NCBI GenBank assembly: GCA_963558565.1
Contig: CAUWGX010000012.1
Coordinates: 1 to 57,388 of the forward strand
Reading direction: 5' to 3'
DNA from: Atopostipes sp963558565
GTDB lineage: Bacteria > Bacillota > Bacilli > Lactobacillales > Carnobacteriaceae_A
Length of the DNA stretch: 57,388 nucleotides
Shown here: positions 24,653 to 34,103 of the stretch, in pieces
Layout of the letters: each line of letters begins with the position of its first letter
Numbering within the stretch: position 1 is the stretch's first letter
Translations under genes and position numbers: made by a program
Notes under the pieces: generated by a model
Databases searched by the model: none
What the model saw: only the letters and a program-made list of their open reading frames with translations
What the model was told of the DNA's origin: nothing

Positions 24653-26155
24653 TTAATCATCTGTTCCTAATTGTTGATTAATTTCTTGGCTTAATATATT
24701 AGCTTTTCCACCAAATACTGCTTGGACGCCTCCATCGACTTCAAAAACTGCTGAAGCTCCCAGTTTTTTAATAGAATCTTTATCTACTATCTGATTATCT
24801 GCAACTGAAACTCTCAATCGTGTAGCACATGCTGTAACGTTTTCAATATTAGCTTCCTCACCCAATGCAGTGATGATTATTTGAGCTTCTTCTGTCAAAG
24901 TATTATCCTTTGATGAGCTTGCAGAATCCGTAGCTTGTTCCTCTACTTCAGAACCTGGAATAGTCACTTTAAATTTATTGATACAGAATCTAAAGACTAC
25001 ATAATAAATTAATGCCCAAACGAGACCTAATGGCAGGACTCGGACCCAGTTGGTAGAGGCATTTCCTTGTAAAACACCAAATAATAAATAATCAATTAAT
25101 CCACCTGAAAATGAATTAGCAATCCTTATATTTAAAATATCCGCCATAAAGAATGATAAGCCATCTAAGATTGCATGAATAACATATAGCCAGGGGGCTG
25201 CAAATAAGAATGAATATTCAATCGGCTCTGTAATTCCTGTAAAAAATGAAGTAAATGCATTACTGATATATAAACCTGCGTTTTTCTTTTGGGCCTTTTT
25301 TGGGAGAGTTTGTAACATTGCAATAGAAGCAGCAGGTAGACCAAACATCATAGTCGCAAAACGACCAGCAAAAAATCTAGAACCGTAAGTATATAAACCT
25401 GTATGACTGGAATCAGCTAATTGGGCAAAAAATATGTTTTGAGCGCCAGTGATGGCTTCTCCTGCTACTACTTCTGTTCCACCTAATTCTGTATACCAGA
25501 ATAATGGATAAACCGCATGATGTAGACCTACTGCCCCAGTTAATCTTAATAAAAATCCATATAAGAAAGAGCCAAAACTTCCCATTTCAGCAATATATCC
25601 CCCTGCAACTACTAACAGTTGCTGAATAGGCGGCCAGATTACAAAGAAAATTGCCCCGATAATAATTGCTGCTAATGAAGAAACAATTGGTATAAAACGC
25701 GAACCTCCAAAGAATCCTAAAAATTGTGGTAACTGAATCATTCGGTACTTGTTATGAAGGAAAACGACTGTTAATCCAATAACAATTGCCCCTAGTACTC
25801 CAGTATCTACAACTGCTCCTTCTCCCAAAAATAGAGATGCTAAAATCCCTAGAGTTCCAGTAAATACAACAAAAGAAACAGCACCTGCTAAACCAGCAGT
25901 TCCTTTATCTCCTTCAGCAAGTCCAGCAGCAATACCAATAGCAAATATTAAAGGTAAATTTCCAAAAACAGCATCTCCAGCTGCATTCATTACTTGTAAT
26001 ATTGTTTGGAGCCAATTCTGATCTAGTATAGGAAAAGCATTGATGGTTGCCGGATTAGATAGCGCTCCTCCAAGGCCAAGCAGTAATCCTGCTATAGGTA
26101 ATATAGAAATAGGAAGCATTAAAGCTTGTCCTAACTTTGATAATTTTTTAAACAC
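24653..26155 (-). CDS. PTS EIIBC, glucose/N-acetylhexosamine superfamily
   Basis: This 500-residue protein has an N-terminal EIIC domain (about 1-380, with LPIAGLLLGLGG, GLHHAVYPLFW and the GITEPIEY glucose-family signature) and a C-terminal EIIB domain with the phosphocysteine in ACATRLRV (about 435). There is no EIIA domain, so a shared IIA(Glc) is needed. I use the GTG at 26155 with GGAGGG 6-7 nt upstream; the in-frame ATG at 26173 lies inside nanE. The immediately upstream nanE implies that the imported product is an N-acetylmannosamine phosphate or another amino sugar on the sialic acid route. This substrate is inference; MurQ, which would mark a MurNAc system, is absent. Confidence 0.85.
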   Translation of the reverse strand: MFKKLSKLGQALMLPISILPIAGLLLGLGGALSNPATINAFPILDQNWLQTILQVMNAAGDAVFGNLPLIFAIGIAAGLAEGDKGTAGLAGAVSFVVFTGTLGILASLFLGEGAVVDTGVLGAIVIGLTVVFLHNKYRMIQLPQFLGFFGGSRFIPIVSSLAAIIIGAIFFVIWPPIQQLLVVAGGYIAEMGSFGSFLYGFLLRLTGAVGLHHAVYPLFWYTELGGTEVVAGEAITGAQNIFFAQLADSSHTGLYTYGSRFFAGRFATMMFGLPAASIAMLQTLPKKAQKKNAGLYISNAFTSFFTGITEPIEYSFLFAAPWLYVIHAILDGLSFFMADILNIRIANSFSGGLIDYLLFGVLQGNASTNWVRVLPLGLVWALIYYVVFRFCINKFKVTIPGSEVEEQATDSASSSKDNTLTEEAQIIITALGEEANIENVTACATRLRVSVADNQIVDKDSIKKLGASAVFEVDGGVQAVFGGKANILSQEINQQLGTDD

Positions 26156-26156
26156 T

Positions 26157-26861
26157 TTATCCCTCCATATCATTATCTAATGCGTTTACAAATCCTTCAG
26201 TAATATTTTTAGGTCTAGTAATTGCACTTCCCACAACAATCCCAATAGCACCTAATGCTTGCATTTTTCTCGCATGTTCTGGTCTGTGTATTTTACCTTC
26301 CGCAATAACTTCCACACCTTCATCAACCAGTTTTTCAACTAGTTCAAAATCAGGACCGTGAATATCTTTACTGTAATCGGTATACCCGGAAAGTGTAGTA
26401 CCAACAAAATCAATGCCTTGCTCATAAGCATTAATTCCTTCCTCAAAAGTACTAATATCAGCCATAAATAACTGGTTAGGATATTTTTCTTTTATTTTTT
26501 GAATAAATTCATTAATTGTCAAACCATCATAACGTTCTCGTTTAGTACAATCTAAAGCAATAACATCTACACCAACCTCTACAAGTTCATCAACTTCTTT
26601 CATTGTTGCTGTAATAAAAGGTTCCTGTGGCGGATAATCTTTTTTAATAATTCCGATGATAGGAAGATCAACTTTTTCTTTGATTTCTCTTATGTCTCTT
26701 ACCGAGTTAGCTCGAATACCAACAGCTCCTGCTTCTTCAGCAGCTTTAGCCATTAGCGGCATTACTCCTCCTGCTTCAGTGTATAAAGGTTCTTCAGGTA
26801 GAGCTTGACAAGAAACGATAATACCATCTTTAATTTGCTTTATAAATTCTTCTTTCTTCAT
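26157..26861 (-). CDS. nanE: N-acetylmannosamine-6-phosphate 2-epimerase, copy 1
   Basis: This 234-residue TIM-barrel enzyme converts ManNAc-6-P to GlcNAc-6-P. It keeps VSCQALPEEPLY, AGAVGIRA, the catalytic Lys region (IIGIIKKDY), VIALDCT, MADISTFEEG and AEGKIHRP, then VVGSAITRP for phosphate binding. It differs substantially from the second NanE at 34.1 kb, so the two are probably not recent duplicates. It lies between an RpiR regulator (3-nt gap) and EIIBC (1-nt gap). Confidence 0.93.
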   Translation of the reverse strand: MKKEEFIKQIKDGIIVSCQALPEEPLYTEAGGVMPLMAKAAEEAGAVGIRANSVRDIREIKEKVDLPIIGIIKKDYPPQEPFITATMKEVDELVEVGVDVIALDCTKRERYDGLTINEFIQKIKEKYPNQLFMADISTFEEGINAYEQGIDFVGTTLSGYTDYSKDIHGPDFELVEKLVDEGVEVIAEGKIHRPEHARKMQALGAIGIVVGSAITRPKNITEGFVNALDNDMEG

Positions 26862-26864
26862 TTT

Positions 26865-27701
26865 TTATTCTCCATTTTCATTTATTTCTTCATCTAACGC
26901 TGTTAATGTAGATGAAAATATTTTCTTTCTTGAATCAAAATCTGATCTTAAAAAGTAAGCATATAACACATCAATAATAATCAATAATGGAAACTGCGGT
27001 GAAATCCGGTTCCCAAAATTTAAATTTTTTCGAGTAGCGATTGAAACCACCTCATCACAATTTTCATCAATAGAAGTTTTTCTATTTGCAGTTAATAAAA
27101 TTGTTTTCGCATTTCTTTGTTGAGCTTGTTCTAATGAATCTAATATTACTGCAGTATCACTCGAAATAGATAAAGCAATAACAACAGAGTCTTCATCTAA
27201 TAAGGAACTATTTATTTTCATTAAATCTGCATCTGTAAATGCATCACAGATTAACCCTAAACGCATAAATCGTGATTTCATTTCTTGAGCAACTAGTCCA
27301 GAGCTTCCTATTCCATAAAAGTAAACCCTTTTTGCGTTTATAATTAATTGGATGATATGCTCAATTTGTTTCTCATCTATTAAAGAATATGTTTTACTCA
27401 AAATCTCGTCATAATCAGCCAATACATTTTGTGTTAATTGAGTATGAGGATTTGACGGTGCTGTGATATTCAATTTGTAAACATAAATAAATTCACGATA
27501 ACCGGAAAACCCACATTTTTTTGCAAAACGAGTTAATGAAGCTTCAGAAACATGTAATAACTTAGATACACAACTTGCCGAAAAATCTAGTGCTTGTTCT
27601 GCATTATTAATAAAAAAATCGGCAGCAATTCTCTCTGATTCTGTTAAAGTTTCATATACCGATTCAATAATCGGCACAACGCTTTTATCTAACTCCTGCA
27701 T
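26865..27701 (-). CDS. RpiR-family regulator with SIS domain (NanR-like)
   Basis: This 278-residue protein has an N-terminal helix-turn-helix (about 35-70, SCVSKLLHVSEASLTRFAKKCG) and a C-terminal SIS domain (about 120-250) with VYFYGIGSSGLVAQE, IALSISSDTAVILDSL and ILLTANRKT. The SIS domain senses phosphosugars; in related loci the ligand is ManNAc-6-P. I start at the ATG at 27701 with GGAAGGAA six nt upstream; a GTG at 27737 has no good site. It heads the nanE-EIIBC operon and probably controls it through the TTGAAA-type repeats upstream. Confidence 0.88.
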   Translation of the reverse strand: MQELDKSVVPIIESVYETLTESERIAADFFINNAEQALDFSASCVSKLLHVSEASLTRFAKKCGFSGYREFIYVYKLNITAPSNPHTQLTQNVLADYDEILSKTYSLIDEKQIEHIIQLIINAKRVYFYGIGSSGLVAQEMKSRFMRLGLICDAFTDADLMKINSSLLDEDSVVIALSISSDTAVILDSLEQAQQRNAKTILLTANRKTSIDENCDEVVSIATRKNLNFGNRISPQFPLLIIIDVLYAYFLRSDFDSRKKIFSSTLTALDEEINENGE

Positions 27702-27770
27702 AAAGATTTCCTTCCCTTTAGAATTTCTCAAAGCCACAATGATAACGCCACCAATTTAATATAACAACTT

Positions 27771-27867
27771 TTGAAATTGTTTTCAATAATTATACCATTT
27801 TATGATTCTACTTTCACTACTATGAAATAAAAATCATTTTTATTTATATTTTTGAAATTACTTTCGA
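27771..27867. promoter_or_regulatory. Promoter region with repeated TTGAAA..TTTC dyads upstream of rpiR
   Basis: Two related dyads, TTGAAATTGTTTTCAA (27771-27786) and TTGAAATTACTTTCGA (27852-27867), flank a third inverted arrangement, TTTCACTACTATGAAA (27812-27827). A minus-strand TATAAT at 27794-27789 with GTGAAA 17 bp upstream is the probable promoter. The spacing suits RpiR binding sites; assignment is inference. Confidence 0.5.
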
Positions 27868-27881
27868 TTTTAAAAAACTAT

Positions 27882-28043
27882 CTAAATTTCGTTTGTCAAT
27901 TTAAGCGAGAAATAGTTTAACCCTCGTACATTCTCAAGAAAGACCTCTGATGGAGACTTATAGTTGAAAGTTTTTCTAGGGATTTTATTCCTTCGAGTTG
28001 CATCAGAAGAAATAAATTCTTGACTAAATTCGTTGAAGGCCAT
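27882..28043 (-). pseudogene. C-terminal remnant of an IS30-family transposase
   Basis: A 53-codon reading frame from 28043 to 27882 reads as the end of an IS30-like transposase: the NKIPRKTFNYKSPSEVF segment matches the N-x-RPRK-x-L-x-(Y/W)-x-x-P-x-E-x-F signature near the C-terminus of that family. In-frame stops precede it (TGA and TAA just upstream of the ATG), and the DDE catalytic core is missing. I see no matching terminal inverted repeats. It is the best evidence that this interval is a former insertion site. Confidence 0.65.
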
Positions 28044-28139
28044 TTATGATCACTTCTTTAATTTTCGTGGTTGAAACTTGTTGAGAGTGGACCATAAAGG
28101 GCTTATTTATTTTTCTAACATAATATTACAATTCAAAAA

Positions 28140-28188
28140 ACAAAAAAAGAACTACTAAACTTAATAATTAGTCTAGTAGTTTCTCTGA
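28140..28188 (-). terminator. Orphan terminator about 0.85 kb downstream of lacZ
   Basis: On the minus strand GAAACTACTAGACT pairs with AAGTTTAGTAGTTC and a run of Ts follows. No intact gene lies just upstream. It may end the lacZ transcript, leaving a long untranslated tail, or it may belong to a lost gene. Confidence 0.75.
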
Positions 28189-28267
28189 GTTTAATTTTTT
28201 ATATTTTAATTCTTTCTTTAAGTTGGTTGATTACAAAATTGATGTAATTTTTATTTTTCAATCTTCA

Positions 28268-28366
28268 TTAACCATTATTAATCTTTTCTACCACGACTTT
28301 TTCAAATAATTCAGTAAAATTATTCATATTAATATATCCTGTTTTGTCTTCTTGAGCATTCAACAT
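28268..28366 (-). pseudogene. Short coding-like fragment in the graveyard region
   Basis: A 32-codon frame with ATG at 28366 ends at 28268, just before the orphan terminator. It has no strong ribosome site, and an in-frame stop lies upstream. I recognise no family. It may be the tail of a decayed gene. Confidence 0.25.
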
Positions 28367-28724
28367 TCTCTAATTACATACATTTAACGATAAGTATGAG
28401 AAATAGAACGATGAAATGCCTTAGTGAAGGAAAAATCGTACGATTTCTAATTCAAAGATTCTCACTCTCACAGATATGAAAAAGGAAAAATGTTTCATCA
28501 TATTATATTAATTTGATAGCCTCTATGAAGAAGTGACAAAGCACTATATAGAAACTGACGAAGCCGTTTATGGTAATAACTAACAACAGAACTACAGGTA
28601 TCTTGATAAGCTAAATTAATCGTCAATATTATTCCTGCTTATTTAAAGCTATTTAACCCGTTAAATACTTTTTATAATCAATTCATTTTCCTTATTATTC
28701 GAGTAAAAATAATTTAACATTTGG

Positions 28725-28962
28725 CTATTTCTTCATAGTTATATTTAATTGCCTCACTAAATTATAAAATATAAAAAGATGTTCATCCGCTCCTAAGGGT
28801 AATGAAATTTTACCCGTATAAAAGGTGAAGCTTGGATCCCGTAATATCTTATTTTTGTTTTAATAGATTACTAAGTGATGTATATTCATCAGTTAAAATA
28901 ACCGGTGGATTTTTAATAATTTCATTAATACAATGACGTTATGGACTGTAAAGTTCATAACG
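28725..28962 (-). pseudogene. Possible decayed ABC ATPase fragment downstream of lacZ
   Basis: Two short minus-strand frames, read in order (28962-28849, then 28847-28725), resemble the end of an ABC ATPase. The first has IIKNPPVILTDEYTSL, like the Walker B IxNPxVILADEPTS. The second ends FIFYNLVRQLNITMKK, like the helix before the H-loop. Stops and frame changes interrupt them, and the signature and H-loop are not found. This is tentative; alignment is by eye. Confidence 0.3.
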
Positions 28963-29042
28963 TCTCAATTCTAATTTCTGTTAGTAATTTTAGCCAGGTT
29001 TAAAGCGTTTTAATGATTTCTTAAAAAATTCGCACCTTATAT

Positions 29043-32000
29043 TTAAATAAGTTTGAAACTAAATGCAAACATATATGGATGAGTTCCTGGGAGTCTAAAC
29101 TCTGGGTGAATTTCTTGGCTCCAACTGTCATCGCCTCCCACTCCTGTTTGAACTAGATTAATCCGAAGCACTGTTTTGTTCGAAGCACCTAATTTATATG
29201 CATAATCAACCTCTTCTAATTCTTCAAAAGTATATTCGGAAGCGTTGAATTCAAAAGTTGAGTGTCCCTTAACTTTTAAACCTTGGTTTTCTTCATTGAC
29301 TATTTCTAACCACTTAGTTCCGATATGATTACCATGTTCTTGAGGTCTCAAATAAGGAATAAATTGTTTTTCTACAGTACTCTCATAAATACCTATTTTA
29401 GCCCCTGATTGTCTGTCTATATATGTTTCAAAAGGCCCTTTACCGAGCCACTTAAGTTGTTTAAAGGGTTTGTTTAATCCTAAACGTAAACCTATTTCAG
29501 GGATATCAGGTAATGGTTTATGAGGTATTAAGCTATAAAGAACTTCAACTTCTCCGTGTTCTTCAAACAAAAACACTAATATTAATTTTAATCCTTTCAG
29601 TTCAGGATAGATGAAAGTAGTCTCTACTTTTATGCTTTGTTGTAATTCAATGACTTCAAAAGCTTCCAGCTTGCGGTATTTATTAGTATCTCTCCAAATT
29701 CTACTGGTTTTATCAAATTCACTCCCTTGATCATTATCCGTTGAAGCTCTCCAGAAATTCGGTTCCATTGGAGCTGATAAAAATTCATATCCATTTTGTT
29801 TTAATGATGAGAGTAATCCTGTTTCTTTATCAAAACCATATGAATATCCATTAGTACTAACATAAAAAGCCGACTCTTCATCTTCAACTTCCCATCTTAC
29901 TAAATGATTAATTTTATTAGATACTGTTTTAGTCAGTAGAGGCATTTGTTCAAAAGCTATTTCATACCCGCTTTCCGCCCATAATGTATCTTTTTTAGTT
30001 CTTAATGAAATTGTTAAGTAAATATCATCTTCAATAGAGGTTTTATTATACTCTTTCAATGGTAATTTGACTATTTCCTTATTTAATGGTGTTACCTCAA
30101 TCGTTCTAAACGTGCCTTCATCAATCGTTTTTCCATTCTTCTCTATTATCCAGTTTAAAGTGTAATCAGATAAATTATCAAATAAATTTTTATTAAATAT
30201 TTCCACTATACCTTTTTTAGAATCTAACATTTTGAATTCGACATTTTGGTATGTTTTTTTAACTTCATATAACTTGGGGCTCACTTGTCCATCAGCAAAA
30301 ACAACACCATCTCCTGAGAAATTTCCATCATGAGGCGATTCTCCAAAATCACCACCATAAGCTAAGTATATTTTCCCATTTTTAGAAGCACGTGTAATTG
30401 CTTGATCTTTCCAATCCCAAATAAATCCTCCCTGTAAAATAGGATATTTGTCAAATAGCTCAGTATATTGATAAAAATTCCCTAACGAATTACCCATGGC
30501 ATGTGCAAACTCACAAATAATATATGGTTTAGATTCTTTTGTTGCATTTAAAGCGTACTTCTCTACATCTTTTGGCGGTATATACATAGTGCTTTCAATA
30601 TCAGATGCTGCTTCAGATTTTCTATAATGGAAAACGCCTTCATAATGTACTAACCGAGAAGGATCTGTTTTTTTAAAGTAATTATACAATTCTAAGAAAT
30701 TGTCCCCGCCAAAAGATTCATTTCCAAGTGACGAAATAACAATACTCGGATGGTTTTTATCACGTTCATACATTGATTTTGCACGATCCAATACGTTCTC
30801 AGTCCAGATTGGATTACTTCCTGGGACATTATATTCGTTTAATTCTTTCTGTCCATACTCCCAAGTACCATGTGTTTCTAAATTCATTTCATCAATAACA
30901 TATAATCCATAACGATCACACAATTCATACCAATAAGGGTGGTTAGGATAATGAGAAGTTCTAACAGCGTTTATATTAAATTGCTTCATCAATTTAATGT
31001 CTTTTTCCATATCTTCATTTGTGACCGCACGTCCTCTATCAGCATCCCACTCATGTCGGTTAACACCCTTAAACACGATACGCTCACCGTTAATTTTCAT
31101 TAAACCATCTTTTAACTCGAAACTTCTAAAACCAACGTTTGTTCGTTGAACTTCTAATATCGCTCCATCTTCGTTTTTTAATATAATAAATAAAGTATAA
31201 AGATTCGGAGCTTCTGCGCTCCATTTTTCAGGATTTTTAATGGTCTGTGAAAGTTCTAAAAAAGAAATGGTCTCTGTTACTTTCCTTTCGTCAGTTAAAA
31301 CAACTTCTCCATTTTCAGTATGCAGTTCAATTGCTACTTTTCCAATAAAGTCAACATTAAATAGATTCTCTGTTTCTACATTAACAATTAGCTTTGCATC
31401 TCTATACACATCATCAAGTAATGTTTGAACTTTAAAGTCTTTCACATGAATATCAGGAGTGCAATACAAAACTACATCTCTAAAAATACCGCTTAATCTC
31501 CAAAAATCTTGATCTTCTAACCAACTTGCATCTCCCCATCGATACACTTCAATCGCTAATTTATTCTCTCCTTCTTGAACATAAGGAGAAATATCAAATT
31601 CTGAAGCTGTAAAGGTATCTTCGCTATATCCTACAAAATCACCATTTATCCAAACGTAAAAAACCGCCTCTACTCCTGCAAAGTGCAACAATAATGGGCT
31701 GTCCGCCCATTCGCTATTTAAATCAAAAGTTCTAATATATTGTCCAACAGGATTATAGTTCGTAGGAGCAAATGGTGGTTTTATATTTTCATGTTCAACC
31801 CATGGATATGTTGTGTTTGTGTATTGAGGATAATCATATCCTTCAAATTGCCAATGACTTGGCACAGATATTGTGTCCCATTTTTCTATATTATAATCTT
31901 TTTGATAAAAATTAAGCTCACGTTCCTCTGGATTTTTTACCCATTTGAACTTCCAATCTCCGTTAAGTGTCCGAACAAACGGTGACTCTAAGAAATCTAT

Positions 32001-32147
32001 TTCTTTTGCTTGCTCTATAGATTCAAATGGAAATGACGTTGTACTAGCCTCACGTCTGTTTAACTCAAAAATTTCTGGATTGTTATTCCATTCAGGATAC
32101 CCGTTTTTAGGAGCAGTGTATGTAAATTTTTTTGGCTTTTGGCGCAT
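29043..32147 (-). CDS. lacZ: Beta-galactosidase LacZ (GH2)
   Basis: This 1034-residue enzyme is full length for LacZ-type GH2 (E. coli 1024). Domains in order are the sugar-binding domain (about 50-235), the Ig-like domain (240-340), the TIM-barrel catalytic core (345-640) and the Bgal small-chain domain (about 750-1030). The acid/base is Glu477 in SLGNESFGG and the nucleophile is Glu546 in ICEFAHAMGNS. NAVRTSHYPNHP and DEMNLETHG are present. There is no signal peptide, so it is cytoplasmic. It follows the nan genes by 87 nt with no terminator between, and probably removes galactose from imported, desialylated glycans such as lactose or N-acetyllactosamine. Confidence 0.95.
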   Translation of the reverse strand: MRQKPKKFTYTAPKNGYPEWNNNPEIFELNRREASTTSFPFESIEQAKEIDFLESPFVRTLNGDWKFKWVKNPEERELNFYQKDYNIEKWDTISVPSHWQFEGYDYPQYTNTTYPWVEHENIKPPFAPTNYNPVGQYIRTFDLNSEWADSPLLLHFAGVEAVFYVWINGDFVGYSEDTFTASEFDISPYVQEGENKLAIEVYRWGDASWLEDQDFWRLSGIFRDVVLYCTPDIHVKDFKVQTLLDDVYRDAKLIVNVETENLFNVDFIGKVAIELHTENGEVVLTDERKVTETISFLELSQTIKNPEKWSAEAPNLYTLFIILKNEDGAILEVQRTNVGFRSFELKDGLMKINGERIVFKGVNRHEWDADRGRAVTNEDMEKDIKLMKQFNINAVRTSHYPNHPYWYELCDRYGLYVIDEMNLETHGTWEYGQKELNEYNVPGSNPIWTENVLDRAKSMYERDKNHPSIVISSLGNESFGGDNFLELYNYFKKTDPSRLVHYEGVFHYRKSEAASDIESTMYIPPKDVEKYALNATKESKPYIICEFAHAMGNSLGNFYQYTELFDKYPILQGGFIWDWKDQAITRASKNGKIYLAYGGDFGESPHDGNFSGDGVVFADGQVSPKLYEVKKTYQNVEFKMLDSKKGIVEIFNKNLFDNLSDYTLNWIIEKNGKTIDEGTFRTIEVTPLNKEIVKLPLKEYNKTSIEDDIYLTISLRTKKDTLWAESGYEIAFEQMPLLTKTVSNKINHLVRWEVEDEESAFYVSTNGYSYGFDKETGLLSSLKQNGYEFLSAPMEPNFWRASTDNDQGSEFDKTSRIWRDTNKYRKLEAFEVIELQQSIKVETTFIYPELKGLKLILVFLFEEHGEVEVLYSLIPHKPLPDIPEIGLRLGLNKPFKQLKWLGKGPFETYIDRQSGAKIGIYESTVEKQFIPYLRPQEHGNHIGTKWLEIVNEENQGLKVKGHSTFEFNASEYTFEELEEVDYAYKLGASNKTVLRINLVQTGVGGDDSWSQEIHPEFRLPGTHPYMFAFSFKLI

Positions 32148-32234
32148 GAATGAATCCCTCTCATTACTAATTATTTGTTATCATACTATTTCTTATTTTA
32201 TATGATTAGCTGCTATAAACATTTGATCAGAATA

Positions 32235-33119
32235 TTATTTTTCTTTCAATTGTTCTTCTTTAAAATGCTGATAAGCTCCTAGCATTCCGGCTTGATTGCC
32301 CAGAGTTGCGAAGTGTATTTTTGTTCTGTGTTTCACATAATGGTTTTTATAAAGATTAAATTTTTGGTTAACTTTTTCAGATAAATATTCTTTTTGCTCC
32401 ATTATACCCCCACCTAAAATAACAACTTCTGGATTTAATAAACTAATATTGTTAATAATTATCTTAAGAAGTGCCTCTGTAAACTTGTCAATTTCTTCGA
32501 TACAGATGACATTTCCTTGTTTAGCCTGTTCAAAAATCCATACTCCATCTATTTCAAAATTACCAGTTCTTTGTCGGACTTTATTAACGAGTGCTCTAGT
32601 AGATGCAACTGTCTCGATATTATCGTCTCCTAAATAAGAATAACCTATTTCACCTGCACTAAAAGAGCTCCCGTGAAAAACTTTTCCGTCTAAAAAAATA
32701 CTTCCTCCAATTCCTGTACCAATAGTAATCATCAATGCATGTTGTATATTTTGGAGGTTACCAAAATGAATCTCACCTAATAATGCACAATTCACATCAT
32801 TTTCGACACTACACGGAACATTATATATTTCTTCTACATTTTGTTTGATTTTGGTATTGATATAATTCGGAATATTATTGTTTGCATGTAATACTTCACC
32901 TGTCGTAGGTTCGATAATTCCTGCACTAGAAATAGCAATACCATCGATTAAATAGTCTCTTCCAATCTTTTCGATCACAGAATATAGGCGATTTAAAAGC
33001 GAAAAATCTTTTTCTGCAGTATTTGTGTTTACCTTTCCTATTGGAGTCATGTCCTGAGTCTCTTCGTTCAATATCCCGTATTTTATTTGAGTGCCACCAA
33101 TATCTATAAGAGCAATCAT
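32235..33119 (-). CDS. nanK: ROK-family sugar kinase, probable N-acetylmannosamine kinase
   Basis: This 294-residue ROK kinase has the phosphate-binding DIGGTQIKYG at the N-terminus, AISSAGII, the catalytic-region ENDVNCALLGE and TIGTGIGGSIF. The usual ROK zinc motif (CxCGxxGC) is absent; SAGEIGYSYL is followed by DDNIETVAS, as in zinc-less ROK members. Position between nanA and lacZ indicates phosphorylation of ManNAc to ManNAc-6-P. A broader hexokinase role is possible. I start at the ATG at 33119 with AGAGGTG upstream; a GTG at 33128 is less likely. Confidence 0.85.
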   Translation of the reverse strand: MIALIDIGGTQIKYGILNEETQDMTPIGKVNTNTAEKDFSLLNRLYSVIEKIGRDYLIDGIAISSAGIIEPTTGEVLHANNNIPNYINTKIKQNVEEIYNVPCSVENDVNCALLGEIHFGNLQNIQHALMITIGTGIGGSIFLDGKVFHGSSFSAGEIGYSYLGDDNIETVASTRALVNKVRQRTGNFEIDGVWIFEQAKQGNVICIEEIDKFTEALLKIIINNISLLNPEVVILGGGIMEQKEYLSEKVNQKFNLYKNHYVKHRTKIHFATLGNQAGMLGAYQHFKEEQLKEK

Positions 33120-33173
33120 ACTAAACACCTCTATAATTCATTCAATAAGTAGCTAATATTAAGTTTCGTTACT

Positions 33174-34085
33174 TTATATAAATTCAGCCTTTGCATTCTG
33201 AATCATCTGATGAATTCGGTTTATTCTACCTTGATCTTTTTCCGTTACACGTGGTAACGGCAGACGTACAGAACCAATTTCTAAGCCATCTAAAGCGAGA
33301 ACTGATTTAATTACATCATATAAATGTGCTTCGCTCTCAATCATTTCAAATATTATGTCATTAATTTTATATTGTATTTTTTGGGCTAAATTAAAATTAT
33401 TATTTTTTATTGCCTCATCTGCCTTTAAGAACAATTCTGGCATAACCCCGTATGTACCACCAATCCCACTATCTGCTCCCATTAAACGTCCAGCTATAAA
33501 TTGCTCATCTGGTCCATTAAATATAACTGATTCTTTTGTTGATGCTTGTCTAAGTTCATATATATCTTGAACGGGCATTGAAGAATTTTTCACGCCGATT
33601 ACTTGGTCATTTGACATCATTTTTTTATATAAGTCTATAGAGAGTGCATAGCCAGTTGTTTGCGGGATATTATAAATAATGAAATCTAAATTAGTCACTT
33701 TCATCATTTGTATCCAATAATCTTCTATAGCTTCTTCCGGCAATACAAAATAAATAGGAGGTATCGCTGCTAATGCATCAGCTCCAATTGCTTCGGCATG
33801 TTTCGCCAGCTCGATACTCGCGCGGGTTGATGATGCAGCTACATGTGCAATAATCGTTAATTTATCTCCAACTGCTTCAACTACATTTTCTAAGACAATC
33901 TTCCTTTCTTCTGTAGTCTGGTAGATACATTCTCCTGAACTGCCGCCAACATACAATCCTTTTACACCGATTTCTTCATAATGTTTAGCCAATGTTTGAA
34001 CACGTGCTGGATCAATATTTCCTTCATCATTATAACAAGCATAAAATGCTGGGATGATACCTCTGTATTTTTCTAATCTATTCAT
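33174..34085 (-). CDS. nanA: N-acetylneuraminate lyase NanA
   Basis: This 303-residue aldolase of the DapA/NanA superfamily cleaves Neu5Ac to ManNAc and pyruvate. The Schiff-base Lys is Lys166 (VIGVKNSS), the catalytic Tyr is Tyr138 (IIYNIPQTTGY), and the carboxylate-binding loop is GGSSGE (47-52). NanA-type AIPPIYF (107-113) is present. It follows the second nanE by 18 nt. Confidence 0.93.
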   Translation of the reverse strand: MNRLEKYRGIIPAFYACYNDEGNIDPARVQTLAKHYEEIGVKGLYVGGSSGECIYQTTEERKIVLENVVEAVGDKLTIIAHVAASSTRASIELAKHAEAIGADALAAIPPIYFVLPEEAIEDYWIQMMKVTNLDFIIYNIPQTTGYALSIDLYKKMMSNDQVIGVKNSSMPVQDIYELRQASTKESVIFNGPDEQFIAGRLMGADSGIGGTYGVMPELFLKADEAIKNNNFNLAQKIQYKINDIIFEMIESEAHLYDVIKSVLALDGLEIGSVRLPLPRVTEKDQGRINRIHQMIQNAKAEFI

Positions 34086-34103
34086 TTTTTTCTTCCTATC
34101 TTT

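Larger units (their letters stand above)
28044..29042. other. Gene-poor, decayed interval between lacZ and the IS30 remnant
   Basis: About 1 kb without an intact gene, AT-rich and holding only the fragments and terminator listed separately. At 28935-28964 a 12-bp inverted repeat (GACGTTATG..CATAACGTC) with a 6-nt loop has no T-run. The region is best read as residue of insertion and deletion between two sialic acid operons that may once have been joined. Confidence 0.6.

Noticed and set aside
28540..28640. Second transposase fragment on the plus strand
   Set aside because: A 24-codon frame between stops looks coding-like, but no transposase motif could be recognised.
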